From Fragum whitleyi (lineage: Eukaryota; Mollusca; Bivalvia; Cardiida; Cardiidae): a stretch of DNA of 64,000 bases. Below, one piece after another: positions 55,001-63,340 of this stretch. Where the stretch lies: the NCBI GenBank assembly GCA_948146395.1, contig OX411551.1, forward strand, positions 61,466,154 through 61,530,153, in the 5' to 3' direction. Under the pieces are notes generated by a model. The model was not told the origin of the DNA, did no database searches, and worked only from the letters and a program-made list of their open reading frames with translations. Both the position numbers and the translations under genes were made by a program. Within the stretch, counting starts at the first letter, position 1; every line of letters starts with the position of its first letter.

Positions 55001-57329
55001 TTGAAACTCAAGTCATTTATATGATTTTTTTTAAATCAGCACCTACCAAACTCGCTTGATGAACAAAGCCTTACAATAGACCCTAGTATTTCTTTTTTTG
55101 TTAATTGTGTTCAATCAAGCTTACTTGTCACACAGCAAGGTTATAAAGATACATTTTTACAATTTAAACAAAGCATGTACCTTAAAAGTTTTTGTGTAGG
55201 AATATTTTGGACATTTGTCTTCATGAAAGGAACAAGAGATATTTGTAAAACATTTATACCCCTCATACCAGCAGGCCAATGGCAAATTCTTTGTCAATTA
55301 ACTTTGGCCAAATTAACTAAATAAATATTATGAGTAGAGTTATGGTTTTTGTGCACTGCACATCTCCTCAATGAGATCTATCCACCAGTGAAATTTCATG
55401 ATTCTAGCTTGCATACTTTTTGAGATATCAAGGGTTAAGTGCAAGACTGTTCTAACCCTCGATATGCTCGCGACAAAAAGGTCTAAGGATGGACTGAAGG
55501 ACCTTCCGATTGACAAGTGCAAAGCAATACGCCCCCTCTTTGTTGAAGGGGGGGGGGGGGGCGCATAATGATAATTGCATGAACTAAATAGATACAGCAA
55601 GACAAAAGAACAGATTGATTTGACTCCTACAATTCAAGGTCTATCTTACCCAGTCTGTCTTTATCATCAGTGGCATGAGTTTTTGAAGCACTTTTTTCCT
55701 AAAAAAGATATTGAACACGGTTAAGTATCTCAGGTTAATCCAATAACATCAAGGCAAAAGTAAATTATATTTGGAAAATGTTTTGAAAACAATTTTTTGA
55801 CCATTAAAAATTTCACAGAGGAGAAATGAAAAATCCTACCGTAAAGGATTTCTAAGATATTGGAAAAGAACTATTTACGATCTTTTTTTTGTTTAGATAT
55901 TTTATCTTTACCTGATGGTTTTTCCAGTTAATGCTGTTGAGCTCATAGAAATTTGACCATCAACTTATTGTTGACCCTAAGACTCCTAATAACATGACGA
56001 TTATAAGGTCAAGCCTTTTTAAAACCATCCTTAAATGAGCCTGTGCGTGACATTTCCAACAAATTCAAAAGTGAATAAAGCATAGTCTCTGGCCAGCCTG
56101 TGCATTTGCACAGTCTGACCAGAGACTTTACTGCACTCCTGGTAGACAGATAAGGTCTCAAAGTTTTGTTACAGTCAGATGATATTCTAATTGCACTGTA
56201 GGAGTTTCTAGGCTGCTCAATTTTTGTACCTTTCACATATGTTAAATTAATGGAAATGTCACGCACAGGCTCAAATATGGATGACATGCTTTGGATGAGC
56301 TCAATGATAACATTTGACATGAGCCTAAGATCTTGACTTGTAATGAATCTGAAAATTCATTTCACATCAACTCATTATTAAGATTGATTGATTGATTGAT
56401 TGATTGAATGGAGTTTTACACCACTTTCAAAATTTTTTCAGTCATATCATGGCAGCTGGAGCACCTAACAATGGTTTCCTGGTATTTCTCTTACCAGTAC
56501 AACCACCACATCCTTTCCTAGCCTCCTGCTGCTATCTCACATAGGTCTATGATTATCAACCCATTGGCGAGAGACAATTAAGTCGGGAAGAATGAGTGCC
56601 ACCTTTGGGGATTGAACCGGGGACCTCTAGATTTACAGTCGGAGGCGCTACCAACTGTGCTATGACGGCAATTCTCATTATAAAGATAATGTTGTGGCTA
56701 AATTATTTTGAAGTCCAACCATATGTTGTGGCTATGCTCCAGGTAAAATCAATTAAAGATTAAATTTGACCTTTAGATGGTTTGTTTGAATGAGGTTTTA
56801 TGCTGCTTTTAACATTATTTCAGTTATATAACAATGGTTTCCTGGTATTTCTTACACCTGTACTACCACCACTTCCTTTCCTAGCCTCCATCTGCTATCT
56901 CACATAGGTCTACCATTTTCAACCCATTGGTGGGCGACAAAATTTATAGTCGGAAAGGATGAGTGTTGCCGTGGGGTTTCTATCTTGGGACCTCTAGATT
57001 GACATTCTGGTGGCTACCAACTGAGCTATGATGGCAGCTGACCTGTAGCTGGACTTGTGAACTGAGATCAACACTAATTCATGTGCAAAGCAGGTCCAAA
57101 TTCAAAACATTTGCACATATTTTGCACCCTGCATGTACAACTATTTGCGGATTACTGAATTACAAATATCATTGACTTACGGGTTTCCGTGACTGTGATT
57201 GTTGCTGCTGAAGAAGTTCTTGACGTTTCTGTGCCTCTGACACCTCCAACAAGTGACGATTTGATGATCGTCTACCTGAACTGTGCGGACTTATCATGTT
57301 GTTACGCATAAACTCCTCCATATTTAGTT
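39843..57329 (-). CDS. Gene B (overall): unrecognised coiled-coil / low-complexity protein, 7 coding exons
   Basis: Spliced minus-strand gene; its exons are listed separately. Joining 57181-57321, 55650-55698, 46436-46531, 43416-43614, 42843-42948, 40716-41444 and 39843-40013 gives 1491 nt, an open frame of 496 residues ending in TGA, with all six junction phases matching. The protein is rich in Ser, Asn, Gln and Lys, with a Gln run near residue 40, a His/Gly-rich basic patch, an acidic block (DSEDEE), a helical charged segment that could form a coiled coil, and a Pro-rich stretch. No enzyme motif, signal peptide or membrane segment is visible, so an intracellular scaffold or cytoskeletal protein is plausible. 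I do not recognise the family. Weak ATTAAA sites lie below the stop. Confidence 0.78.
40413..40497. mobile_element. Short foldback element (ATCGAGGGTT / AACCCTCGAT)
   Basis: TATCGAGGGTTAAGCGCAAG at the left and CTTGTACTGAACCCTCGATA at the right are inverted, separated by a short AT-rich palindrome. A shorter deletion form is at about 55430-55468. Confidence 0.7.
40716..41444 (-). CDS. Gene B coding exon 6 (large, low complexity)
   Basis: A 729-nt phase 0-0 exon of 243 codons. It begins YDGMVKKQDSEENVNQNN and continues with Pro-rich GPFKPPPTAAEKPKEKV, Asn/Ser/Thr-rich parts, KTIPKLGRHDSLTKYDTS and a Ser run (SASSSSSREDGEPRS). The acceptor is GACTTTACAG and the donor GAG|gtaagg. Most of it looks disordered. 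Confidence 0.85.
41875..42498 (+). mobile_element. Tandem-repeat element, relative of the one in the LINE
   Basis: About four ~155-bp monomers of the 19814 element (GGGCAATAACTCAAAAAGTG) and the same right end (CCTATAGTCCCCCAACCGG then CCGGTGGGGGCC). The left end is truncated and the ACGG tract reduced to a few bases. It is in a gene B intron. Confidence 0.75.
42601..42838. mobile_element. MITE family M5, copy 4 (next to a gene B donor)
   Basis: Carries TAAGATCAGTCTGCACATC and GTGCAGACTGATCTGTGTC as a strong inner foldback. The right tip ACACAACAAGGGCC falls a few bases from the splice donor of the 42843-42948 exon. Confidence 0.65.
42843..42948 (-). CDS. Gene B coding exon 5 (helical, charged)
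   Basis: A 106-nt exon, phase 2 in and phase 0 out: NYIKKLIKQEIKQTDEHIG, then TARLQHNIDEKQKK. The spacing of Ile/Leu and dense Lys/Glu fit a coiled-coil helix. A family M5 MITE begins within a few bases of the donor AAG|gtaggc. Confidence 0.78.
43062..43086. repeat. Poly(T) run
   Basis: About 25 T in a row in a gene B intron (a poly(A) run on the coding strand). Confidence 0.9.
43416..43614 (-). CDS. Gene B coding exon 4
   Basis: A 199-nt exon, phase 1 in and phase 2 out. It begins MHDSEDEEITVKSEGPDYV, continues through TQRVKSAKDKG and SAIQSIRDLRQSLASS, and ends at CTGG|gtaaat. The first half is acidic and the second looks helical. Confidence 0.78.
43800..44056 (+). mobile_element. Truncated tandem-repeat element
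   Basis: Ends with ACAGACAGACTGACGGATAG and the foldback CTCCCAAACATAGTTTTGGGAG, the usual right end of this superfamily. Only one monomer remains. Confidence 0.5.
44096..44262. mobile_element. piggyBac-like MITE, second copy (truncated)
   Basis: Closely matches 18603-18800 of the LINE insertion: TTAACACTTTCCTG, CCAAATTCAAAGGTTTTGC and the GAAGAAATTGCTTTTCAG hairpin. The right end is cut by the tandem-repeat element starting at about 44268. Confidence 0.75.
44268..45948 (+). mobile_element. Tandem-repeat element (GGCCCAAGAGGGCC type) with a nested one
   Basis: It starts ACAAGAGGCCCAAGAGGGCC, holds six or more ~165-bp monomers (AAGATTTCGGGCTCAAAATA), an (ACGG)n tract at 45862-45890, and ends GGCCTTCGGCCAGTGGAGCT. 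A second element (45438-45715) sits inside it. Confidence 0.75.
45438..45715 (+). mobile_element. Nested tandem-repeat-type element (GCCCCCGTAACGG type)
   Basis: It starts ACAAGATGTGTTCGTGAAAC, has an ACGG/ACAG tract at 45641-45668, and ends ATCAATGCGGGGGCATAAAA. The host monomer is continuous on either side, so this insertion is the younger. Confidence 0.7.
46436..46531 (-). CDS. Gene B coding exon 3
   Basis: A 96-nt phase 1-1 exon: IVEDSGKKETQTQGQQ followed by a His/Gly/Arg-rich basic patch (GHHRGHRHSGRKSRM). The acceptor is TCTGCTGTAG and the donor ATGG|gtaagt. Confidence 0.75.
46608..46917 (+). mobile_element. ACAAGAGCACCGCC element, copy 1
   Basis: It starts CAAGAGCACCGCCTACGGGT, contains GTGCCAAGTTTCAAGTGAAT, and ends CTCCAAAAACAGCCGAGCTA. 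Copies are at 48083, 51694 and 61150. It lies just upstream (in transcript order) of a gene B exon. Confidence 0.7.
47221..47338. mobile_element. MITE family M2, copy 4
   Basis: Core CCAACTTTGCATGCAATTGG then GCATGCAAAGCAGTATA; the flanking ends are diverged. Confidence 0.65.
48083..48391 (+). mobile_element. ACAAGAGCACCGCC element, copy 2 (diverged)
   Basis: TGGCTGCAGGTGCTTGAAAG near the left, CATGCCAAGTTTCATGAAGA in the middle and CTCCAAAAACAGCGGAGCTT at the end. Confidence 0.6.
48592..48975. mobile_element. MITE family M6, intact copy
   Basis: The ends TCTGCGTAATAAATGAACTG... and ...CCAGGGCATTAATCATGG are partly inverted. The core is the strong foldback TAACTTCAGCTTGATTAAGC / GCTGAAGTTACGAGG between two TTGGTTACCAAT words. 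The reverse-oriented sister at 58871-60106 is split by an insertion. Confidence 0.75.
49300..50390 (-). repeat. Tandem repeat, ~165-bp unit (intron of gene B)
   Basis: Six or so monomers with the words ATTCCTGTGAAATTTGGTTG, GATTAAAAGAAGGAATCTGA and TTTCACCATTAGGGG. Its inverse appears at 26040-26350 and 26996-27120, so this is another tandem-repeat element family. Confidence 0.75.
50546..50612. mobile_element. Short hairpin family M4, copy 4 (best stem)
   Basis: ACGAAACAGTTGTAACTGCC and GGCAGTTACAACTGTTTTGC pair almost perfectly across a short loop (TATAAACAATTA). About 67 bp. Confidence 0.75.
50630..51690. other. AT-rich gene B intron without supported features
   Basis: I see no exon-like block with splice sites and no repeat that I can place. 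Confidence 0.5.
51694..51990 (+). mobile_element. ACAAGAGCACCGCC element, copy 3
   Basis: Nearly identical to 46608-46917 (CAAGAGCACCGCCTACGGGT, CTGTCGAGTGCTGGATGG, CACGGAGGCCATAGAAATAC). High similarity indicates recent spread. Confidence 0.75.
52112..52397 (-). mobile_element. tRNA-derived SINE with foldable head, copy 1
   Basis: The head (about 52310-52397, minus strand) has the acceptor arms GTGCCGCC and GGCGGCAC in perfect pairing, box A TAGCGCAGTTGGTAGCGCG and box B GGGTTTGATCCC. The body contains CCAATGGGTTGATAATC, and the tail is (ATCA)n. A tRNA finder might call the head, but the body, the tail and the other copies show it is a SINE. Confidence 0.8.
53016..53084. repeat. Foldback (ACAAGCCAAGGTT / AACCCTTGGCTTGT)
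   Basis: Arms of about 30 bases with a few mismatches, downstream of the alternative gene B terminal exon. It could form a stem in that transcript's 3' UTR. Confidence 0.65.
53303..53490 (-). CDS. Gene B alternative terminal exon
   Basis: Begins after TATAAAACAG in phase 1, exactly the phase left by exon 2, and runs 61 codons to a TGA. It reads GLSSRLRAQVPSATFVNYET near the start and SLVDVWLKKYQK at the end. Exons 1 + 2 + this exon make a 125-residue protein. It would be used by ending transcription early. An alternative reading is that it belongs to a separate nested gene. Confidence 0.5.
53834..54806 (+). mobile_element. Tandem-repeat element (CGCCGCC type)
   Basis: It starts ACAAGAGTGCCATCGTCAC, holds five or so ~165-bp monomers (ACCAAGTTTCATTTAAAT, GGAGGAGTTGCGTT), a GGACGGAC/GGATGGAC tract at 54707-54752, and ends GTCCGCCTCCGGCGGCGTAT. 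Confidence 0.75.
55231..55572 (+). mobile_element. Tandem-repeat-type element with poly(G) end
   Basis: It starts AACAAGAGATATTTGTAAAAC, contains CTCCTCAATGAGATCTAT like the 19814 monomers, and ends in ACGCCCCCTC...GGGGGGGCGCATAATG with a run of about 13 G. A short copy of the 40413 foldback is inside. Confidence 0.55.
55650..55698 (-). CDS. Gene B coding exon 2
   Basis: A 49-nt exon, phase 0 in and phase 1 out: EKSASKTHATDDKDRL. The acceptor is ATCTTTTTTAG and the donor CTGG|gtaaga. Polar, with no fold visible. Confidence 0.7.
56037..56272. mobile_element. MITE family M1, copy 4 (best ends)
   Basis: GAGCCTGTGCGTGACATTTC at the left and GAAATGTCACGCACAGGCTC at the right are exact inverses over 20 bases. 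The inner GGCCAGCCTGTGCATTTGC...GTCTGACC is a foldback. Confidence 0.85.
56382..56673 (-). mobile_element. tRNA-derived SINE, copy 2
   Basis: Same family as 52112-52397 with a (GATT)n / (AATC)n tail at the left and a mutated tRNA head at the right (ATAGCACAGTTGGTAGCGCC). Confidence 0.78.
56780..57036 (-). mobile_element. tRNA-derived SINE, copy 3 (older)
   Basis: The third copy, more diverged, with a deletion in the body. The head still shows CATAGCTCAGTTGGTAGCC. It ends about 145 bases from the first coding exon of gene B. Confidence 0.75.
57181..57329 (-). CDS. Gene B coding exon 1 (likely start ATG at 57321)
   Basis: Reads MEEFMRNNMISPHSSGRR, then a Leu/Gln-rich stretch (ELLQQQQSQSRKP) and the donor CCC|gtaagt in phase 0. 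An acceptor (AATTACAG) lies eight bases before the ATG, so the exon is an internal one: either the ATG follows a non-coding first exon, or coding begins further upstream. I prefer this ATG because I find no compatible exon upstream. Confidence 0.7.
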
Positions 57330-57363
57330 CTGTAATTAGTTAAATTTAGTTATGTTCATCTTC

Positions 57364-57494
57364 CCTGCTTATAGGACGACAAAATGGTGCAAACTGTTTA
57401 CCAATTTTACCCCGCTTTGCTTGCAACTGCCCATGCATGGCAGGGTATAATGTGTGCACAGTTAGCACTGTTTTGTTAACCTGAAAGCACGGCA
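57364..57494. mobile_element. MITE family M2, copy 5
   Basis: GACGACAAAATGGTGCAAAC at the left and GCACTGTTTTGTTAACC at the right are roughly inverted, with the core TACCCCGCTTTGCTTGCAAC...CATGGCAGGGTATAA. It lies about 35 bases behind the gene B exon 1 acceptor. Confidence 0.75.
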
Positions 57495-57768
57495 TAATTC
57501 AGGCATTCTGATTTATTCATCGATGAAAACAATTTTGTGTACATAGCTATTTTGTAAGCTTCCAGAGAAATCCTACTTTATTGAGGATAAATACATTTTT
57601 TCTCCATGTTTTGAATTGAAAGATATGTTGAGAGTATTTGTTAATTTAATTTTTTGTTAATTGAATTAACAAAACCAAAAACCTTATCATGATCGTGTAT
57701 GAATCCACTTTGTACAATGTGATTAAGTTTTAGCATCATACCTCAATGAAATCAATAAATACTATCTT

Positions 57769-58021
57769 CAGGGGCCAGTTTTACTAGACATCTTACAATC
57801 ATTTTTTTTTTCATAATTTTCAAAAATTAAAGTTGCATCTTCAGCAGTAACTAAATATAGAATATTGTCATGCATCATCTCATTGGAATCGTCTTCTAAA
57901 GACGATTCAAATGAGATATTGCATGGCAGAATCTTGCCATGAATGAAAACACCTTAGGTATGACTTGCGATTTTGACTTGCAATTAATTTTTTGTAAGAA
58001 GTTTAGTAAAACAGGCCCCTG
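57769..58021. mobile_element. TIR element (GGGGCCAGTTTTACTAGA ends)
   Basis: The left CAGGGGCCAGTTTTACTA and the right TAGTAAAACAGGCCCCTG are inverted with one mismatch. It has the inner hairpin TTGGAATCGTCTTC / GAAGACGATTC. A decayed relative is at about 28370-28640. Confidence 0.75.
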
Positions 58022-58077
58022 TAATGTAACTGCTGATAAATATTTAGGCAGTTACAACTTTTTTTGTATTGAGCCAA
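58021..58077. mobile_element. Short hairpin family M4, copy 5
   Basis: TAATGTAACTGC at the left and GGCAGTTACAAC at the right form the stem. It is directly adjacent to the TIR element on its left. Confidence 0.6.
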
Positions 58078-58079
58078 CA

Positions 58080-58870
58080 ATTTGTTAAAGAGAATTAAAC
58101 TGAGAGAGACTATGTAAACCATCAATTTTTGTAGTCATAAATTCACTTTATTGTTGACTTGTGTTATAAACAGCTTTTGCATCTTTGGCTTGATATTTCT
58201 CAGAATCTTTTGGTTGTAGCATTGTTGTGAAAAGAATACAATTATTTGTTAAGATTGTTGAATTTCATATTGCCTCTCTTTTTATCTTCAATTTATAAAT
58301 CAGTGTGAATTAAGGTTTAACGTGTAACACTAATATCTATATCATCTTACCAGAATGGTCATTAATACTCAAAAGTAATTGAACTAATATAAGATTCAGG
58401 GTACATAATAAATCAAATTAAATTAATGTTTATGATAATTTTTGATTTGTCAATGAACATTATTCATGCAAAATCTATCAATTGTTATTTCATAATTAAT
58501 CTTAAAAAATAACCTAACATACAATAACTCAAGTTATTTTTACAATTTCAAAATATTCAATTTTTTTTTAAATCAAAATGAACATATTTATCATTTAATA
58601 TCATTTCCTTACGTATAAGACCTCTGAAAATACAAACTTTGAATTTTGTCAGGAAATTACTTATTGTATATCTGTTAAAGTTAGTATAAATTAATTTTGT
58701 CACTAATTACTAATAAATGACCACAAGGCTACATATGAATTTTAGAAACCATTAGTAACACAATATCTACAGAATAAAAAGCATGATGCACAATATTTTG
58801 AACTGAACACTGTTGAAAAACATAAGCAACAAAACTTGAATAAACAGTAAAATAATTTACATAACTTTAT
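58080..58870. other. AT-rich stretch without supported features
   Basis: I see no exon, RNA gene or recognisable repeat. Confidence 0.5.
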
Positions 58871-60106
58871 TCTGCGTAATAAATGCCCTAGCAGGGCAGA
58901 GCCTAAGAAATGGGTTGTTGCACTGAAGGTTAGGGGAAATTAGCTTCTATGTTAAACAAGAGCCATGTTGGACATGGGCATAAGTCCCCTACCGGCTTTG
59001 TTTGTCTCAATGTTTTCCCACGCCAATTCTATCAGGGACGTCAAAACCAGGTCTTGTTAAAGGGTTAAACAAGACTTACATGAGTTGTTGTCTCTGCTGT
59101 GCCCACTATACAATTCATGGAAGCAATAGACAGATGCAAGAAATAGTATCAACAAGTTAGCTTGCTTAGTTATTAAGTTATTGCAGGATCAATTTTTTGC
59201 CATATTTTCACTATTTCCATTACCATAGCAACAGCACTTTTTGTCAAAGAACAAAGATAAAATGATGTGCATAATCTACACATTGCCATCTAGTCATATA
59301 CCAAGTCTCATCAAATTAGCTTGCTTACTTATTAACTTATCGCAGGATCCAATATTTTTTGCCATATTTTCACTATTTCCGTAACCATAGCAACAACAAT
59401 TTTAGTCTAAAAACAAAAATAAAATGATGTGCATAATCTACACATTGCCATATAGTCATATACCAAGTCTCATCAAACTAGCTTGCTTAGTTATTATCTT
59501 ATCGCAGGATCCCATTTTTGGCCATATTTTCACTATTTCTGTAACCATAGCAACCTCAATTTAAGTCGAAAAACAAAAATAAAATGATGTGCATAATCTA
59601 CACATTGCCATCTAGTCATATACCAACTTTCATCAAAAACGCTTGCTTAGTTATTGAGTTATCGCGGGATCCAGATTTGAGCGGACAGACGGACGGACGG
59701 ACGGACAGAAGGACGGAGGGACGGACAGACGGACGGACAGACGGACGGACAGACGGAGGGCAAACCTATAGTCCCCTCCGGTGTGAACACCGGTAGGGGA
59801 CTAATTATCTACTTCTAAAGAGAGTCGACATAAAGAACTTGAGACCTTAAATCGTAGATTGGTAACCAAATCCTTGTAACTTCAGCTTAATGAAGCTGAA
59901 GTTACAAGGCCTTGGTAACCAAATGATGGCATGTGTTCACTCTCTCCAAGCACGAGAATCCTTTAGGTTTTAGGATACAGTTATTTGCACGCGTTAGCGA
60001 TGAATACCGACTAAAATTCGAAAGAACCCAAACTTTTGAAAAGTAAAATTGCCAAATTACATCACGGTTAAGCCCCTACCTGCCAGTTCATTAATTTCGC
60101 AGAATA
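58871..60106. mobile_element. MITE family M6, copy split by an insertion
   Basis: Parts 58871-58955 and about 59803-60106 together equal the reverse complement of the 48592-48975 element. They include the AACTTCAGCTTAATGAAGC foldback and the word TATTTGCACGCGTTAGCGAT. The gap is filled by the element at 58956-59802. Confidence 0.75.
58956..59802 (+). mobile_element. Tandem-repeat element nested in the M6 MITE
   Basis: It starts ACAAGAGCCATGTTGGACAT and GTCCCCTACCGG, holds three to four ~170-bp monomers (AAAATGATGTGCATAATCTA), a GACAGACGGACGGACGG tract at 59691-59757, and ends ATAGTCCCCTCCGG then CCGGTAGGGGAC. The two end blocks can pair. Confidence 0.8.
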
Positions 60107-60765
60107 CCTAAGGCCATATACGGTACATTAAAAACATTCCATAATAAATGTATGAGAAAATAAGATGTGTTTGATGAATATATGAATATAATTAAGTGCC
60201 TAAACGATAATTTTGTTTCACAAGTTTAAACTCAGTTTAGAGAGTGACCTTTGCCTTGTAAGATGACCTTGCAATTAAAGTTACTATCATTTTGAGGTAC
60301 CTGGAGAACATTCAGATGTTGATGGATTGAATATCAATTTCAACTAAACAGGCATGTGCAAATCGTTGCTTTAATTCTAAAAACTCATAACTACAGCTTG
60401 ATTTAAGCTGTAGTTACAAGGTTTTAGAATTAAACCAATAAAATGCTGGTATGAATTGCAATTTAGATACATGATATTTTACAATTTGCCCTATATATTT
60501 AGTGTGGTAGAGCAGTAATTATCAATGACTAAATACTGATAATGTGCACGCAGAATAACAGTGCTGAATAATGAATTAAAATTTGAAACTAAACTGGAAA
60601 GCAGAAAACATTCATCATGCTAAATACATCTATCAACCTCTCACCTTTATCAGCTAGAATATAGAATGAAAAATGCATTCATAATATTTTTCTTTTAACG
60701 AAATTCTATATATGTGAAATAGACATAAACCAAATGATAGACATCAGATCTAATACATTCCTGAT

Positions 60766-60927
60766 GAAGGTAGTGGACCTGTAATAGTTCTGCAACATTT
60801 CGGAAGTAATTAAATTTAACAGTGTTAACCTTGGTTTTTTATTGATTTCATTGGGAAATTACTTGATCAACATTGTGAAAGATCATGAATTCTGAAATGT
60901 TGCGGAACTATTACTGATCTATTACCT
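60766..60927. mobile_element. MITE family M3, copy 4
   Basis: AAGGTAGTGGACCTGTAATAG at the left and TACTGATCTATTACCT at the right. The central foldback is diverged (GGTTTTTTATTG...GGGAAATTACT). Confidence 0.7.
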
Positions 60928-61149
60928 CAATTGCAATTTGTATGAGCTATATTCATCATAATAAGTACTGTTCAAATGATATCTTTGCGTCAAGGTGTTT
61001 TTTCCATATATTTTGATGACTTACTGAAGAAAAGTAATTAACTATTTAAGATATAAAATTCAATTGCAAACACAGAATGGGGATGATAAAGCTCCACTTT
61101 TTATTACTTGACTATAGTGCATAAGTCAAAAAAGGGGACATAATCTGTA

Positions 61150-61445
61150 GAACAAGTGCATCACCCAAAGGTGCTAATGTTCAGCTGCAGGTGCTGGATA
61201 ATGAAAAAATCTAAGTGGAAAAAGGGGTATAACTCTTACAAAAATGCTTTCAGAGACATTCATGTTGACAGTTTGGATAGCTTGTGATGGTGAGCACATA
61301 TGCAAAGTTTCATGAAGTAATGTCTTCAATAAAAACATAGGTATAACCAAGTTTAGAGTTTATCAGGCCTATGCCCATAGCAACATAAACACTGTTGCAA
61401 CATTGCCATGGTAAATAATTTCTCCTAAAGCAGCTGACGTTTTTG
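61150..61445 (+). mobile_element. ACAAGAGCACCGCC element, copy 4 (old)
   Basis: ACAAGTGCATCACCCAAAGG near the left, TATGCAAAGTTTCATGAAG in the middle, and TCTCCTAAAGCAGCTGA at the right; strongly diverged. Confidence 0.5.
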
Positions 61446-62069
61446 TTAAACCCCTGATGTAGAATGCTATAATGGTTCAAAATATGGATTCTTAGTTTCA
61501 AGGCCAATGCCTAAGTTATACCAGACACATTAACAAAATATCAAAGTATTGACCTAACAAACAACAAATATGCCACCAAAATGTTTTCTACATCAATAGT
61601 TAAATTTAAAACATTTAAAGGGTAATCAAAAATGAAAGGTAGCCCTTAACCTCCATACTAAAACCCCAGAATGTGCTGTGCTAAAGAATGAATGGTGATA
61701 TTTGAATTGTATATATCTATATAGTGCTTGAAGCCTAAAAAAAAAAAATAGATCATCTACTGGAATTATCCGAAATTCAATGCAGAAGTCTAGATAAGAC
61801 AAAAAGATTTTTTTTTTTTTTTATTTTTTTAATGACAATAAAGATGAGGTTTAGACGAAGTCAATTCAAAGTCTTATGATGATTTCATTTACTCTTCAAC
61901 TTTCTGTAAAAGCAATATTGATCTACTAATACTGCTTCTACTGCTGTCATCTTCATTTGAATTCAATTCTCCAAAAAAATTGTAGTCCACATTTGGAATA
62001 ATTATACTATGTCAAAATTTATTTATCTTATCTAGACCATCTGATCTGATCTAAACATAAATTGTCTAT

Positions 62070-63340
62070 ACCTTTCCAGGAATTTGAGGTTGACATTTTA
62101 CCCTCCTGTGGTTTAACTCCTAACATGTACATCAAACAACACAGATTATATATACAGATCTATTTATGGAGTTTAAGGTTGACAATTTGCCCTCGGAGGC
62201 TGTGGTTTCACTCCTAACATGTACATCAAACAACATAGATAATATAAACAGATCTATATATGGATTATCTCTTTTTTCAGGGGTTGAAGGTTGACAATTT
62301 GTCCTCCTGAGGTTTCACTCCCAACACAATGAGGGATATCAGTTGGTTATCTCCCTTGAAATACTCCCAAAGGAGGAAGGGTCCAAATCAGTGGTTACCT
62401 TGGGTTTTATCCTTATTTTCTTTGCACTGTAAGATTTAAAGATAAGCTCTAAATCAAATATTGCGCAATTTATAAGATACATTTGACGTAAAATAAAGAA
62501 TTATTTTCTTCATTACTATTGAAAACAGTATCATAAATACGAATTGCATAAATAGGTATTTTGTATTTACAAAAATAAAATTCGCAACTTCTCCAAAGAG
62601 ACTATGGATAAAATCCAAGGTAAATTGTAAAAAGGACCGCTAACGATTTTGGAACACCTCTGATTTAATCCACAAAGCAAACAAGGGAGAAAACACACCA
62701 AAGTCTCCCATTAATACTACAAACAACCTGAATCATATAAACAGAATGTACACATGGGTTATCTCTTTTTCCAGGAGTTGAAGGATGATAATTTTTTCTA
62801 AAGTGGATTCTTTCAGCCTTAACAACAAGCATTACTGAAGTTATATTTCGAAAGGTCAGTGCAACACTATTGTAGGTGCCCATAAATGCATATAGGCACT
62901 AACAAAAGTAGTGCACTGACCCCTTAATTTGTAAACATAATTACATTCTACACATAGATTATCTATTTCCAGGTATTCGAGGTTGACATTGTACGATCCT
63001 TTGGGTTCACCACTAACATGAACATCAAACTACACTCATTCTAGATTCTGATCTAAACATAGAGTGTCTCTACTTTTCAAGGTTTTAAAGGTTCACAATT
63101 CATCCTCCTAAGGTTCACCCCTAACATGAAGGACATACAATGCACATAGTTTTATAAACTTTTGCCCTCCTAAGGGTTCATTCCTAACATGAAGGACAAA
63201 CAATGCACTTAGTATTATAAACTTTTGCCCTCCTAAGGGTTCACATAAAGGACAAACAATGCACATAGTATCATAAACTTTTGCTCTCCAAAGGGTTCAC
63301 TCCTAACATGAAGGACAAAAAATGCACATAGCATTATACT
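62070..63340. repeat. Degenerate tandem repeats (70-115-bp units)
   Basis: The words GGTTGACAATTTGCCCTC, TTCACTCCTAACATG and ATCAAACAACA recur at about 115-bp spacing in 62070-62300 and again near 62970. From 63100 to 63340 a ~70-bp unit (CATGAAGGACAAACAATGCAC) repeats four times. No coding potential. The last 650 bases (63341-64000) show nothing I can support. Confidence 0.7.
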
